Notes: generated from the sequence alone by a model not told the origin. Shown: positions 8,941 to 17,700, counted from the stretch's first letter. The stretch: DNA of 64,000 bases from Halotalea alkalilenta DSM 17697 (GCF_000621205.1 NZ_KK211226.1:262722-326721); one strand, 5' to 3'. Translations and numbers: made by a program.

Positions 8941-9744
8941 TTGCCCCTCGACGAATCCCGTACGCCACAGGTCCAGGGCACCCAGACCCTCGATCGCAGC
9001 GTCCTGATCCTCAATGCGATCGCCGAGCGAGGCGAGCAGGGCGCGGACATCGAGGCCTTGATCCAGGTCACCGGACTCAGCCGGGCGACGCTCTATCGGC
9101 TACTGAAGTCGCTCAAGTGCCACGGCTTCGTGCGCACACCGCAGCGAGGCGGCTACCGGCTCGGCTATGCGCTGCTTTCGCTCGGTGCGCAAGCGGGCAA
9201 CGACGGCGGCATTCGCGAACTCAGCAGACCAGCGCTGCTGCGCTTGGCCGAGCGTTTCGGCGAACGTTTCTTCCTGTTCGTCGAAGACGGCTATCACGTC
9301 CTCTGCCTCGAACTGCAGGAGGGCTGCCATCGCACTTCCAGTTTCACCCGAGGAGTCGGCGGGCGCGTGCTGTTCGGCGTCGGCCAGGCCTCGGTGGCAC
9401 TGCTCGCCCATCTGCCCGCCGGGCAGCGCGAGCGCATCCTCGATCACAATGCACCTAGGCTTGCGCGCGAATACTGCATCGAGCTCGGCCCGCTGAACGA
9501 TGCGATCAAGGCGGTACGGCGCGACGGCTACACCGCTGGAGTCCTAGATCAATGTCTCAGCGCCTACACCGGCGTCGCCGTCGCGCTGCTGGATCCACAC
9601 GGCCATCCGCTCGGGGCGCTGAGCTGTGCACTGCCCAACGTGCGTATGACCAACCGCTACCGGGTGACGCTGGCCGAGGCGATGCATGCGGAGGCCACGA
9701 TGATCGTCCAGCGAGCGCTCGACCCGCAGCGCTTCATCCGTTGA
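8941..9744 (+). CDS. IclR family transcriptional regulator
   Basis: 267-residue IclR-family regulator. The N-terminal winged helix-turn-helix (about residues 10-75) includes ALIQVTGLSRATLYRLLKSL, and the C-terminal effector domain contains the IclR-type ARD/EGxVLD-like DGYTAGVLDQCLSAYTGVAVALLD segment. The start is a TTG at 8941 with GGGAG ten bases upstream; the frame has no better ATG. Its last 11 bases overlap the end of the convergent FAD oxidase gene. It sits between the two paralogous oxidases, so it most likely controls both operons. Confidence 0.88.
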   Translation: MPLDESRTPQVQGTQTLDRSVLILNAIAERGEQGADIEALIQVTGLSRATLYRLLKSLKCHGFVRTPQRGGYRLGYALLSLGAQAGNDGGIRELSRPALLRLAERFGERFFLFVEDGYHVLCLELQEGCHRTSSFTRGVGGRVLFGVGQASVALLAHLPAGQRERILDHNAPRLAREYCIELGPLNDAIKAVRRDGYTAGVLDQCLSAYTGVAVALLDPHGHPLGALSCALPNVRMTNRYRVTLAEAMHAEATMIVQRALDPQRFIR

Positions 9745-11059
9745 ACCGGGCCAGCCGATAGGGCGTCGGGTCGACCAGCGGCGGCGCTTCGCAGACGATG
9801 TCCGCCATCAGCCGTCCCGCACCGGGTCCAATGCCGAAGCCGTGGCCGGAGAAGCCGGTCGCGAGGTGAAAACCCGGGATCGCCGCGACCCGGTCGATCA
9901 CCGGCACCGCATCCGGGGTGACGTCGATCATGCCACCCCAGTACTGGGCGATGCGTGCCTTGGCGAAGGCCGGGAACTGCGCGCGGATCATCTCCAACGC
10001 ACGTTCAGGATAGGCATCGACCGGCCTCGGATCGAGCAGCCGCTCGCGCTCGAAAGGACTCGGCGCGTCCACCGCCCAGCGGTTGGGCGTACGCAGTGCG
10101 GCCAGGCTGTGGGCGTTGACCCGCAGCCGGTATTCATGGTGGTGCGCACGCACCAGCGGTATGAAATCGTTGAAGTAGCGAAAGCTGTCCGGACAGAGCG
10201 GGGCCACGTTGGCATTGCGCAAGGCGATGGTATAGCCGCCGTCGGCGCGTTTGCGAAAGGCGTAGCGGCTGGTACCGATAGCGAACTCTGGAGCGCCCTC
10301 GAGAGGCTCGGTGCGTAGCACCGAGCCAAGCACCCGAAGCTGCGGCAAACGTACGCCGAGCGTGCGGCAGAACAGGCTCGACCAGGCGCCGCCGGCGAGC
10401 ACCACGGTGTCGCAGTCGATCCGGCCAAGCTCGGTGAACACACCCTGTACCCGGCCAGCCTCGAGCGCGAGCCCACGGGCCGCGCAGGGCACGAGGATCT
10501 TCACCCCGAGCTTGCGCGCGCCCTGGGCGATCGCCGCGGTGGCGACGTCGGGCTCGGCACGACCGTCGCTCTCGGTCCAGAGCCCTGCCTGCCAACCGGA
10601 CGGCACACCGCCGGGCAGCAGCGTCGCCAGGGCATCGCGATCGAGCAGCCTCGCTTCACTGCCGAACGAGCTGGACTGGGCGAGCCAGGCCTTCTGCGTC
10701 TCGGTTTCGGCATCGCTCTCGCAAGCGTAGAGGATCCCGCTGCGGACGAAGCCGGTGTCGTGCTCGAGGGTCTCGCGCCAGCCTTCCCACAGCTTGAGGC
10801 TCTCGATCGCGAGCGGGATCTCGGCAACGTCGCGCCCCATGGTCCGACACCACCCCCAGTTGCGGCTCGACTGCTCATGGGCGATGCCGCTCTTGTCGAG
10901 CAGTACCACCGCGAGGCCACGCTCAGCGAGGAAATACGCGGTGCTGACACCCACGATGCCACCGCCGATCACCACCGCATCGGCGCGCTTGGGCAGGGCT
11001 GGGTCACTGGCGACCTGAGCGATTCGAGGGTACATGGGCATCCCATGGGAGGTGAGCAT
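9734..11059 (-). CDS. FAD-dependent oxidoreductase (DadA/glycine-oxidase type), paralogue 2
   Basis: 441-residue flavoprotein, clearly paralogous to the 7255-8589 product. It has GGGIVGVSTAYFLAERG at the N-terminus, EQSSRNWGWCRTMGRD, and the C-terminal SGHGFGIGPGAGRL followed by PLVDPTPYR. Small cysteine and side-chain differences suggest a related but distinct substrate. GGGAG nine bases before the ATG supports the start. It follows the enolase-superfamily gene by 103 bp on the same strand, and its 3' end overlaps the convergent iclR-type gene by 11 bp. Confidence 0.88.
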   Translation of the reverse strand: MLTSHGMPMYPRIAQVASDPALPKRADAVVIGGGIVGVSTAYFLAERGLAVVLLDKSGIAHEQSSRNWGWCRTMGRDVAEIPLAIESLKLWEGWRETLEHDTGFVRSGILYACESDAETETQKAWLAQSSSFGSEARLLDRDALATLLPGGVPSGWQAGLWTESDGRAEPDVATAAIAQGARKLGVKILVPCAARGLALEAGRVQGVFTELGRIDCDTVVLAGGAWSSLFCRTLGVRLPQLRVLGSVLRTEPLEGAPEFAIGTSRYAFRKRADGGYTIALRNANVAPLCPDSFRYFNDFIPLVRAHHHEYRLRVNAHSLAALRTPNRWAVDAPSPFERERLLDPRPVDAYPERALEMIRAQFPAFAKARIAQYWGGMIDVTPDAVPVIDRVAAIPGFHLATGFSGHGFGIGPGAGRLMADIVCEAPPLVDPTPYRLARFNG

Positions 11060-11162
11060 CTTGTCTCCCGGGTTCTAGCACCCGCCGTTCGCCGCACTCA
11101 AGCAGCCTCGCGAACCTGGCCCTCATCGTCTCACAAAGTGGGATTCGGCCTAGTCGCCAGGC

Positions 11163-12242
11163 TCAGTGCATCATGCTCAGCACGCCGTCGTGCAGCGCAT
11201 CCTGGTCGATCCGCACACCCAGCCCTGGCCCCCGGGGAACCTCGAGCTGACCATTGGCATCGAGGCGCCAGTGGGGGACGACCATCGATTCGAGGCCGGT
11301 ACTGCCGAGCGGGAGATCGATGAGATCGCTATCGGTGAAGGCGCTGGCAAGATGCAGGTCGGCGGCGAGGCTGAAGGGGTCGTGGCCGCCGCGCAGGCTG
11401 GGAATGATACCGAACGATTCGGCGCAGCGACCCAGCCGCAGCGCAGTGCCCAGCCCGCCGCAGCGGCTGCTGTCGAGGGTGAGCAGGTCGACCGCTTGGG
11501 CACCGATCAGCGCCTGCCCCTCGGCACGCTCGCGAGGGCCGACGGCCGCCGCGATCGGTAGCCGCGCATGGTCGCGCAACTGGCGGTAGGAGGAGGTGTC
11601 GCAGCTGGGGAAATGGACCTCGAAGGCCTGGACGCCATGATCGTCGAGCATGTCCGCGGTACGTTTGGCCCACTTGAGATCGGTAGGGCGACCGGAGCAG
11701 TCGGCGACCAGCAGGGTCAGCTCCTCGCCGATGGCGCGCATCGCGCGGCCGATGAGACGTTCGTCATGGCGGGGGTCGAGCCGGCCGAAGTCGCCACCGT
11801 GGAGACGAAAGGCCTTGCAGTTGGCCGCCTTGAGCGCTTCGATCTGGGCTTCGAGCCGGCCGTTCTCGGAAAACTCGAGAATGGCGCAGCCGGTCACCCG
11901 CTGACGCTGATGACCGCCGAGCAGCGTCCCCACCGACAGCTCGACGACGTGGCCGAAGATGTCCCACAGCGCGAGCTCGATCGTCGCGATCACCCGGGCG
12001 AAGGTCAGGCATTCGCCCCAGTGGGCGCGCATCCGCTCGCAGCTGAGATGCACCTCCAGCGCGCAGGCGTCGCGATAGAACGGCTGCAGCTCCTCGAGCA
12101 CCGCGCTGGTGAGCGTTGGGCCGTACCCCACGCAGCCATGGCCGATCAGACCCTCGTCGGTGACGATCTCGAGCAGTGTGCGGGTGCCGCCATTTCCACC
12201 CGGAGGACGCAGGCCAATGACATTGATGTCGGTGATCTTCAA
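11163..12242 (-). CDS. Enolase-superfamily enzyme (mandelate racemase/muconate lactonizing type)
   Basis: 359-residue member of the enolase superfamily, with the N-terminal capping domain and a (beta/alpha)7 barrel. Probable metal ligands are the aspartate in VADCSGRP and the glutamate in AFEVHFP. LDSSRCGGLGTALRLG is the usual D-SRCGG strand, and SLRGGHDPFS supplies a histidine. The KxK catalytic pair is replaced by FRLH, so the chemistry is unclear (racemase, dehydratase or cycloisomerase). The start is a TTG at 12242 with GGGAGG six bases upstream; an ATG 42 bases earlier lacks such a site. It lies upstream of FAD oxidase 2 in the same direction and probably acts in the same pathway. Confidence 0.82.
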   Translation of the reverse strand: MKITDINVIGLRPPGGNGGTRTLLEIVTDEGLIGHGCVGYGPTLTSAVLEELQPFYRDACALEVHLSCERMRAHWGECLTFARVIATIELALWDIFGHVVELSVGTLLGGHQRQRVTGCAILEFSENGRLEAQIEALKAANCKAFRLHGGDFGRLDPRHDERLIGRAMRAIGEELTLLVADCSGRPTDLKWAKRTADMLDDHGVQAFEVHFPSCDTSSYRQLRDHARLPIAAAVGPRERAEGQALIGAQAVDLLTLDSSRCGGLGTALRLGRCAESFGIIPSLRGGHDPFSLAADLHLASAFTDSDLIDLPLGSTGLESMVVPHWRLDANGQLEVPRGPGLGVRIDQDALHDGVLSMMH

Positions 12243-12611
12243 TGCAGCCTCCCTATGACGAGTCAGCCCTTGATCAGTCGGCACTAAAGCTATGGGCGCA
12301 AACGGCCTGACCCGGTAATATGCCGAGTCAAGAGCGTTCGCCTCTTCATTGCTCGCAGGGGCGATCCACGCGCAATGAAAAAGGCGAACATTAATGTGGC
12401 GACGACGACACTATCGATGCCCCCTCATCCACCAAGCCAACGTGGATGATGGAACCCGAGAGCTTACGCCACCACCAAGACAGCATCCAATCAACCTCAC
12501 CATAGACACTATCAATACCGCCAAGGGATTTCAACATGGTTACGCAAACATTCAATCTGTATGCATAACTCAGACCCAATGACTACACCAAGGCAGAGGG
12601 AAGATGCCCTG
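12243..12611. other. Intergenic region with small inverted repeat
   Basis: 369 bp between the enolase-type gene (minus) and the repressor-like gene (plus). Open frames on both strands near 12391-12582 have no recognisable product and mirror each other, so I do not call them. An 8-bp inverted repeat (TCATCCAC / GTGGATGA, 12425-12432 and 12442-12449, 9-base spacer) could be an operator for the downstream regulator. Nothing else is clear. Confidence 0.3.
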
Positions 12612-13292
12612 ATGTCAGAATCAGAACAGCCCGAGCAACATCAGCCTGATGACGAGATCGCAGCAGGATTCCCGGAACGCATTGCGATAGTGATCGATCA
12701 CTTCAAGACCAAATCGGCGGCAGCGAAGATCGCTGGTGTCGATGCCAACACCATCGGTCGCTGGACCGAGCGCGCGGCGACGCCCAATCCCAAGCTGCGC
12801 AACCTGGTACCGCTACTCAAGCGCACGGGCATCTCGATGGATTGGCTGATCAGCGGAGAGGGCGCGCGCTACCTCCGGCCACCCCAGGAAACCCGTGAGC
12901 CCAGCGCCGACTATGTGTTGGTGCCACTGCACCCTGCCAGCTCCGACCACCAGTCCCCCGCCCACCTGCCGGTCACCAGCGAGGAGCTGACGCTACGCCA
13001 TCTCGAGCTCAAGCGGCTGGCCGCATTCGTGATCGAGGAAGATGCCATGCAACCGCTGCTGGAACGTGGCGATATGGTGCTCGTCGACCTGACCCGCACC
13101 ACGCCCAGCAGCGCCGGCATCCACATGGTGAAATTCAAAGGCGAGCTGCTCGCCCGACGCCTCCAGCGCACGATGAATGGACTCACTCTGGTGTGTGAAG
13201 ACCCGAGTCTCGAGAATGTGGCTGTGCCTGAGGACTCGCTCGATGCTCTGACGGTGCTCGGCAAGATCGTCTGGACCGGTCGCTGGGTCTGA
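12612..13292 (+). CDS. Phage-repressor-like regulator: HTH plus S24 (LexA-like) domain lacking catalytic residues
   Basis: 226 residues from the ATG at 12612 (AGAGGGA about 10 bases upstream; ATGs at 12561 and 12579 have no such site). Residues about 20-85 resemble the CI/XRE-type HTH (KSAAAKIAGVDANTIGRWTE then LLKRTGISMDWLISGEG). Residues about 125-226 are an S24 fold: FVIEEDAMQPLLERGDMVLVD aligns to the FxVxGDSMxPxxxxGDxxxVD core. The nucleophilic serine is replaced by Ala145, and the general-base lysine of the VKRL segment is replaced by Arg182 (ARRL). It should therefore bind DNA and dimerise but not self-cleave after RecA activation. No other phage genes surround it. Its target is unknown. 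Confidence 0.8.
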   Translation: MSESEQPEQHQPDDEIAAGFPERIAIVIDHFKTKSAAAKIAGVDANTIGRWTERAATPNPKLRNLVPLLKRTGISMDWLISGEGARYLRPPQETREPSADYVLVPLHPASSDHQSPAHLPVTSEELTLRHLELKRLAAFVIEEDAMQPLLERGDMVLVDLTRTTPSSAGIHMVKFKGELLARRLQRTMNGLTLVCEDPSLENVAVPEDSLDALTVLGKIVWTGRWV

Positions 13293-13298
13293 ATGCGC

Positions 13299-13320
13299 CA
13301 GGGCGTGTCACCGCGCCCTG
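13299..13320. terminator. Hairpin between convergent genes
   Basis: A 7-bp perfect inverted repeat (CAGGGCG / CGCCCTG) with an 8-base loop lies directly after the repressor-like gene and just before the end of the convergent enolase-like gene. AAA follows on the plus side, with no T-run, so this is a low-confidence shared terminator. Confidence 0.35.
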
Positions 13321-13332
13321 AAACGCCAGGAC

Positions 13333-14406
13333 TCAGACCGCAAGCGCGAGCCGGTGCCAGACACGGCTCGTCTCTCCGTTGCCATCTGGGTCGCGGCCCA
13401 GCCCGGCCCCGGATGGCAGGCCGACTCGCCCACTGGCATCCAACTTCGGCAGCGTTGCGCGCCAATCGAGGCCTCGTCGCTCCACCCCTACCGCTGCTGC
13501 GCACTCGATCGCCCTCACCGTTCCGAGCGCTGCGGAGAAGTGTAGCTGGGTAGCCAGACCCAGCCAGCTCGGCAGAGCGATGGGGACCAGCCGATTCCCG
13601 CCCGCCACTGCCCCGGCCCCGATGCCGAGCAGCGCACTCGGCCCACAGCCACCGAGCAGGTTGGGCCGATAGAGCCCCGGTACCGCTCGCTCGCTCAAGG
13701 CGAGGTAGTTGATCCAGCCCTCCATCCCCGAGGGAGCGGCGATCGCCACGGACGAGCGGCGGGATAATTCGACGTGCCTGGCAAGGTCATTCGCCACCAG
13801 CGGAGGCTCGAGCCAATCCACGCCCAGCTCGGCGAGTGCCGCGCAGCCGGACGCCAGGTCTTGCTCCGCACAGCCGCGCGCATCGATCGCCAGCCGCGTC
13901 TCGCCACCGAGGCGGGCACGCAATCGCGCGATTTCATCGATATCGAGCCGCGTATCGCATTCGAGCAGGAAAGCGCGAAAGCCATGCGACCATAGCCGTT
14001 CCAGCCTGCTCTCCCGCAGTGCTGCCCGACTCAAGGGCAAACGCGCGAGAGCCGGCCAACTGGCATCGGCACTGCCGCCGAGCAGCACCCCCAACGCAGC
14101 CCCGCGCTGGCGCGCATGAAGATCGCAGAGCGCAAGGTCGAGCCCCGGCAGCATCACCGCAAGCTCCGAGCGGCGCCCCACCGCAGCGCTGAGTGGACTG
14201 AGCCAGCTGCCCAGGCGAGACACATCGAGCGTCTCGATCACCACGGACAAGCCGCGCAGCATCTCCTTGACCCGCAGCGGAGTCGCCGCGATACATCCCA
14301 TACCGCAGTTTCCCGAACGGTCGTGCAGCGCGATCAAGGCCAAAGGGCCATCGTTCGACTCCTCCGACAGCCGCAGCTCCGAGATGCCGATCTCCTCTAA
14401 GTTCAT
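13333..14406 (-). CDS. Degenerate enolase-superfamily protein
   Basis: 357 residues from the ATG at 14406 (GGAG about 9 bases upstream); a GTG at 14421 is an alternative. The overall fold matches the mandelate-racemase-type enolase superfamily: LALCDLHARQRGAALGVLLGG in the capping helix region, LAIDARG (Asp175) and VDWLEPPL (Glu200) as metal-ligand strands, and LYRPNLLGGCGPSALLGIG as the later D-xxGG strand. Where active members have a KxK lysine pair, this one reads RAFLLECD, without any lysine. The third acidic ligand is also out of its normal context (IAAPSGMEG). It may be an inactive or repurposed paralogue. It stands alone, convergent with the repressor-like gene. Confidence 0.65.
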   Translation of the reverse strand: MNLEEIGISELRLSEESNDGPLALIALHDRSGNCGMGCIAATPLRVKEMLRGLSVVIETLDVSRLGSWLSPLSAAVGRRSELAVMLPGLDLALCDLHARQRGAALGVLLGGSADASWPALARLPLSRAALRESRLERLWSHGFRAFLLECDTRLDIDEIARLRARLGGETRLAIDARGCAEQDLASGCAALAELGVDWLEPPLVANDLARHVELSRRSSVAIAAPSGMEGWINYLALSERAVPGLYRPNLLGGCGPSALLGIGAGAVAGGNRLVPIALPSWLGLATQLHFSAALGTVRAIECAAAVGVERRGLDWRATLPKLDASGRVGLPSGAGLGRDPDGNGETSRVWHRLALAV

Positions 14407-15291
14407 AACTTCACTCTCCACCCTATGACCGATCGCACATTCACCATAAGCGCCGCCTGGGTATCGAATGACCCTCAGCGACGCACAAGACAGCGAATTA
14501 TCTATCGGCCTGTTGGCGCGAATCTGTCAGAATTTTCTCTAAAATCCAGTCATCGTGTAGATCGCGACCGCACAGATTAAGCCTCGACAGGGAGGGAAAG
14601 GGCGCATCCTACCCAATCGCATGCAAGTTCAGCCCGGGATACCCATGCGTCCCGTGCGAAGTGAAGCACGCTGGGGTGGCAGCACCTCTGCGGCAGGGCC
14701 CGGCGACCAGTCGGGTATCGGGGCGCTGCGACTTCATCCGTTCGACGAGAGCCGCACCCCGGCGATCTTCACCAGATTCGTAGCGAAGCCCTTGTCATTT
14801 CACCCACACCCATCATCTTTATATGCGCGAATGAAATTATATTTATTACTTCCATTAATTAACTCTGCTCCAAGTTGTTAATTACTAAAAATCAATGAGA
14901 CCAACATTCAAGATGAGAGATGAAAAACACCGACAGCCGGGCTCAGCCTAGTGACATGCTCTGTCGCTCTTTCGACCTTTCCAATCGGGTTAACGAGAAA
15001 GACGCTAGTGTCCCTACGCAGCCTTTTACCATCTATTTCGCCCATCTAGAAATTTAAATCTGCTGAAAGGCATGGCATCACCTTCAAGTATCCAGTCGTC
15101 AGCTTGCCCACCACCAGGTGCGCCCCGAGTGAAGGGATTCGGCTAAAAACACATCTCCCATCACCTCCCCCTTCAAGCGGTTCCACGCACCAAGGCTCGT
15201 CTGGCCGCGTGTTCTTCGGCTCATCGTGTGCGCCAGGAGCGAAAATACCGGCCCTCGCGCCCATCATGAACGGCTGCGGCGGTCGCGTTCA
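14407..15291. other. 885-bp stretch without a supported gene
   Basis: No open frame here has a recognisable product or good start. Base composition changes sharply from GC-rich to AT-rich at about 14815-14900. An 8-bp inverted repeat (TAATTAAC / GTTAATTA, 14856-14863 and 14877-14884) lies inside the AT-rich part. It could be a decayed gene, a transfer junction or a regulatory region for the flanking minus-strand genes; I cannot tell which. Confidence 0.4.
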
Positions 15292-16062
15292 TCAGCGCCC
15301 GCGAAACGATCCGCTGATGTTGCGCGCGCAGTCGATCAGCAGCGGTGCCAGCCGTGCTTCGGCCTCTTCGAGCCGCCAGCGGCTGGTGGGTGCGGCGATG
15401 TGCACGGCGGCCAGCGGCTGGCCGTGACTGTTGACCACCGCCGCGGCAAGGCTCATGTCGCCGAGGAAGATCTCCTCCGCTTGGCTCGAGAAACCTCGCC
15501 TGCGGGCAAGTTCGATACGCTCGAGGATCTCTCGGCTCTCGACCAGGGTGTGCTCGGTATGGCGCGGACGCGGGCTCCGTTCGACCAGCGCGCGGGCGGT
15601 GTCGTGGTCGAGCGCGCTGAGGTAGGCGCGCCCCGCCCCTGAGCAGTACATCGGGATGCGGCTGCCGATCGGCATGTGGATCGGAATGAAACGATGGGCG
15701 ACGAAGCGCGCGACGTAGACCATCGAGTCGCCGTCGGGCTCGGTCAGGTTGACGGTCTCCTCGCTGAGCCGCGAGAGCTCGGCGAGATAGGGGTTGGCGA
15801 CATCGAGCAGCGCGTCGCCGGCGAGATAGTTGTAGCCGAGTTCCATCACCTTGGGTGTCAAGCGCATCCGCCGGGAGCCGGGCTCCTTGGCGAGGTAACC
15901 GAGCAGCTCCAGGGTATGCACCATGCGCTGCGCGGAGCTTTTGGTGATCTCCGCGCGCTCGGCGATCTCGGCCAGGCTCAGTGTCGATCGCCCGGTGCCG
16001 AATGCCTTGAGAACCGCAAGGCCCTTTTCCAGCGATTGGTTGAACAGCGGATCCTGCGGCAT
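15292..16062 (-). CDS. IclR family transcriptional regulator
   Basis: 256 residues. N-terminal winged HTH (SLEKGLAVLKAFGTGRSTLS, then AEITKSSAQRMVHTLELLGYL) and C-terminal IclR effector domain with GAGRAYLSAL and LAAVHIAAPTSRW. The ATG at 16062 is preferred: GGAG lies 6 bases upstream, and the longer reading from 16098 would run through a perfect inverted repeat that looks like its own operator. It diverges from an amino-acid ABC transporter and FAD oxidase operon and is the obvious candidate regulator of it. Confidence 0.88.
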   Translation of the reverse strand: MPQDPLFNQSLEKGLAVLKAFGTGRSTLSLAEIAERAEITKSSAQRMVHTLELLGYLAKEPGSRRMRLTPKVMELGYNYLAGDALLDVANPYLAELSRLSEETVNLTEPDGDSMVYVARFVAHRFIPIHMPIGSRIPMYCSGAGRAYLSALDHDTARALVERSPRPRHTEHTLVESREILERIELARRRGFSSQAEEIFLGDMSLAAAVVNSHGQPLAAVHIAAPTSRWRLEEAEARLAPLLIDCARNISGSFRGR

Positions 16063-16075
16063 GCGCCACTCCATT

Positions 16076-16092
16076 GTATCGAATATCGATAC
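16076..16092. promoter_or_regulatory. Inverted-repeat operator, probable IclR-family site
   Basis: GTATCG-AATAT-CGATAC is a 17-bp perfect inverted repeat with a 5-base spacer. It sits 14 bp upstream of the iclR-type start and about 110 bp upstream of the divergent binding-protein gene. The size and placement are typical of IclR-type operators that control both the regulator and its divergent operon. Which protein binds is inferred. Confidence 0.55.
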
Positions 16093-16199
16093 GATCATAT
16101 CTATTTACGATTCAAGTGCAATGAATTATGTTCTTAACGCTGCGCTTATCGATTCTTCCTGCCTCAACAACCATAACGATTCTCTTCAGGAGAAAAGCG

Positions 16200-17006
16200 A
16201 TGCCACTCCGGCTGATTCGCCAGGCCAGGCGCCTGGTCACCTTGCTTGCCGTTCCACTTGCGCTCGCCGCACCGCTCGCCGCACAGGCCGAGGAGACCTT
16301 CAAGGTTGGCTCGACCCCGACCGGGATCCCATTCACCTTCCTCGATATCTCGACCCAGCAGATCCAGGGCCTGATGGTCGACATCGCGGCCGCCCTCGGC
16401 GAGGAGCAGGGCTTCTCCATCGAGGTCCAGCAGACGCCTTTCGCCTCGCTGATCCCCTCGCTGACCACCGGGCGCATCGACATCATCTCGGCGGCGATGC
16501 TCAAGACCGAGGAGCGCGAGCGCACGGTGTCGTTCACCGATCCGGTCTACGCCTATGGCGAAGGTCTGGTGGTCAGCGCCGATGACGATACTCCCTACGC
16601 CTCGATGCAGGATCTCGCCGGGGAAGTGGTCGGCGCCCAGGTCGGTACCACCTTCTACGACGCGCTGGTGCGCTCAGGGGTATTCAAGGAGGTGCGCAGC
16701 TACGACTCGGTCAATGACATGTTCCGCGACGTCGCCCTCGGCCGGATCAAGGCGGTATTCGCCGACGCGCCGATCATCGACTACCAGCTCGCCCATGGCG
16801 CAGGTGACCGGCTCAAGCGGGTGCAGAGCTATGAACCGGTGGTCAGCGGCGACGTCTGCCTGGTGGTGCGCAAGGACGATGAGGCGCTGCGCGAGCGGCT
16901 CAACCAAGGGATCGCGACGCTCAAGGCCAATGGCCGGCTGGCCGAGATCATCGCCCAGTGGGGCCTCGACCAGAGCAATCTCGACACCCAGCCGAGCGAT
17001 GGCTGA
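16200..17006 (+). CDS. Amino-acid ABC transporter substrate-binding protein
   Basis: 268-residue family-3 periplasmic binding protein. The start at 16200 has CAGGAGA six bases upstream; an ATG at 16128 has no ribosome-binding site and would add a stretch that breaks the signal peptide. A Sec signal peptide (positive MPLRLIRQARR, hydrophobic LAVPLALAAPLA, cleavage near AQA-EE) is visible. TFKVGSTPTGIPFTFLD opens the mature lobe, and SMQDLAGEVVGAQVGTTF and APIIDYQL are typical of polar-amino-acid binders. It is followed by permease, ATPase and an amine oxidase, so the ligand is likely a polyamine- or amino-acid-like compound. Confidence 0.9.
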   Translation: MPLRLIRQARRLVTLLAVPLALAAPLAAQAEETFKVGSTPTGIPFTFLDISTQQIQGLMVDIAAALGEEQGFSIEVQQTPFASLIPSLTTGRIDIISAAMLKTEERERTVSFTDPVYAYGEGLVVSADDDTPYASMQDLAGEVVGAQVGTTFYDALVRSGVFKEVRSYDSVNDMFRDVALGRIKAVFADAPIIDYQLAHGAGDRLKRVQSYEPVVSGDVCLVVRKDDEALRERLNQGIATLKANGRLAEIIAQWGLDQSNLDTQPSDG

Positions 17007-17043
17007 ACGACGGCTGAGCCCGTTCCACTTCCCGGGGTGAACC

Positions 17044-17700
17044 ATGTCCTTCGATACCATCGCAAGCTACATGCCGCTGCTGCTCCAAGGAGCGCTGGTC
17101 ACGGTACAGGTCACCGCGCTCTCGTTCGTGATCAGCACTCTGCTCGGCTTGCTGCTGGCATTGATGACGGTCTCCAAGGTGGCGCCGGTGGCGCTCGCCG
17201 GCCGCTCGATCGTCAACGTGATCCGCGGCCTGCCGATCATCGTCCAGCTGTTCTACATCTACTTCGTACTGCCTGAGTTCGGCATCGATCTCACCGCCTT
17301 CCAGGCCGGGGTGATCGGCCTCGGCGTCGCCTACAGCGCCTATCAGGCGGAGAACTTCCGTGCCGGCATCGAGGCGATCGATCCCGGTCAAGTCGAGGCC
17401 GCCGAATCGCTGGGCATGAAGAGCGCCAAGGTGATGCGCCGGGTGGTGCTGCCCCAGGCGCTGCGCATCGCGCTGCCGCCCTACGGCAACACCCTGGTGA
17501 TGATGCTCAAGGACTCCTCGCTGGTGTCGACCATCACCGTCGCCGAGATGACCCGCCAGGGCCAGCTGATCGCCGCCTCGACCTTCGACAATCTCACCGT
17601 CTACACCCTGGTGGCACTGCTCTACCTGGCCTTGAGCCTGCCGCTGACCTTCATGCTGCGGCGGGTAGAGAAGCGCTTCGCGATCGGAGGCAAGCGATGA
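17044..17700 (+). CDS. Amino-acid ABC transporter permease (HisM/GlnP type)
   Basis: 218-residue inner-membrane permease. The N-terminal GALVTVQVTALSFVISTLLG and the EAA-type loop [32 protein letters not shown] are characteristic of polar amino-acid permeases, which usually work as homo- or heterodimers. It is the only permease in the operon, so a homodimer is expected. Its stop overlaps the ATPase start by 4 bases (ATGA). Confidence 0.93.
   Translation: MSFDTIASYMPLLLQGALVTVQVTALSFVISTLLGLLLALMTVSKVAPVALAGRSIVNVIRGLPIIVQLFYIYFVLPEFGIDLTAFQAGVIGLGVAYSAYQAENFRAGIEAIDPGQVEAAESLGMKSAKVMRRVVLPQALRIALPPYGNTLVMMLKDSSLVSTITVAEMTRQGQLIAASTFDNLTVYTLVALLYLALSLPLTFMLRRVEKRFAIGGKR

Noticed and set aside
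12391-12582. Two 62-codon frames on opposite strands over the same bases
   Set aside because: They are mirror frames of one non-coding stretch; neither has a family or start signal.
12612-13292. Prophage remnant around the repressor-like gene
   Set aside because: No integrase, structural or lysis genes nearby; one repressor-like gene is not enough to call a prophage.
14621-14881. 86-codon plus-strand frame
   Set aside because: No domain, no clear ribosome-binding site, and it spans the composition change; not called as a gene.
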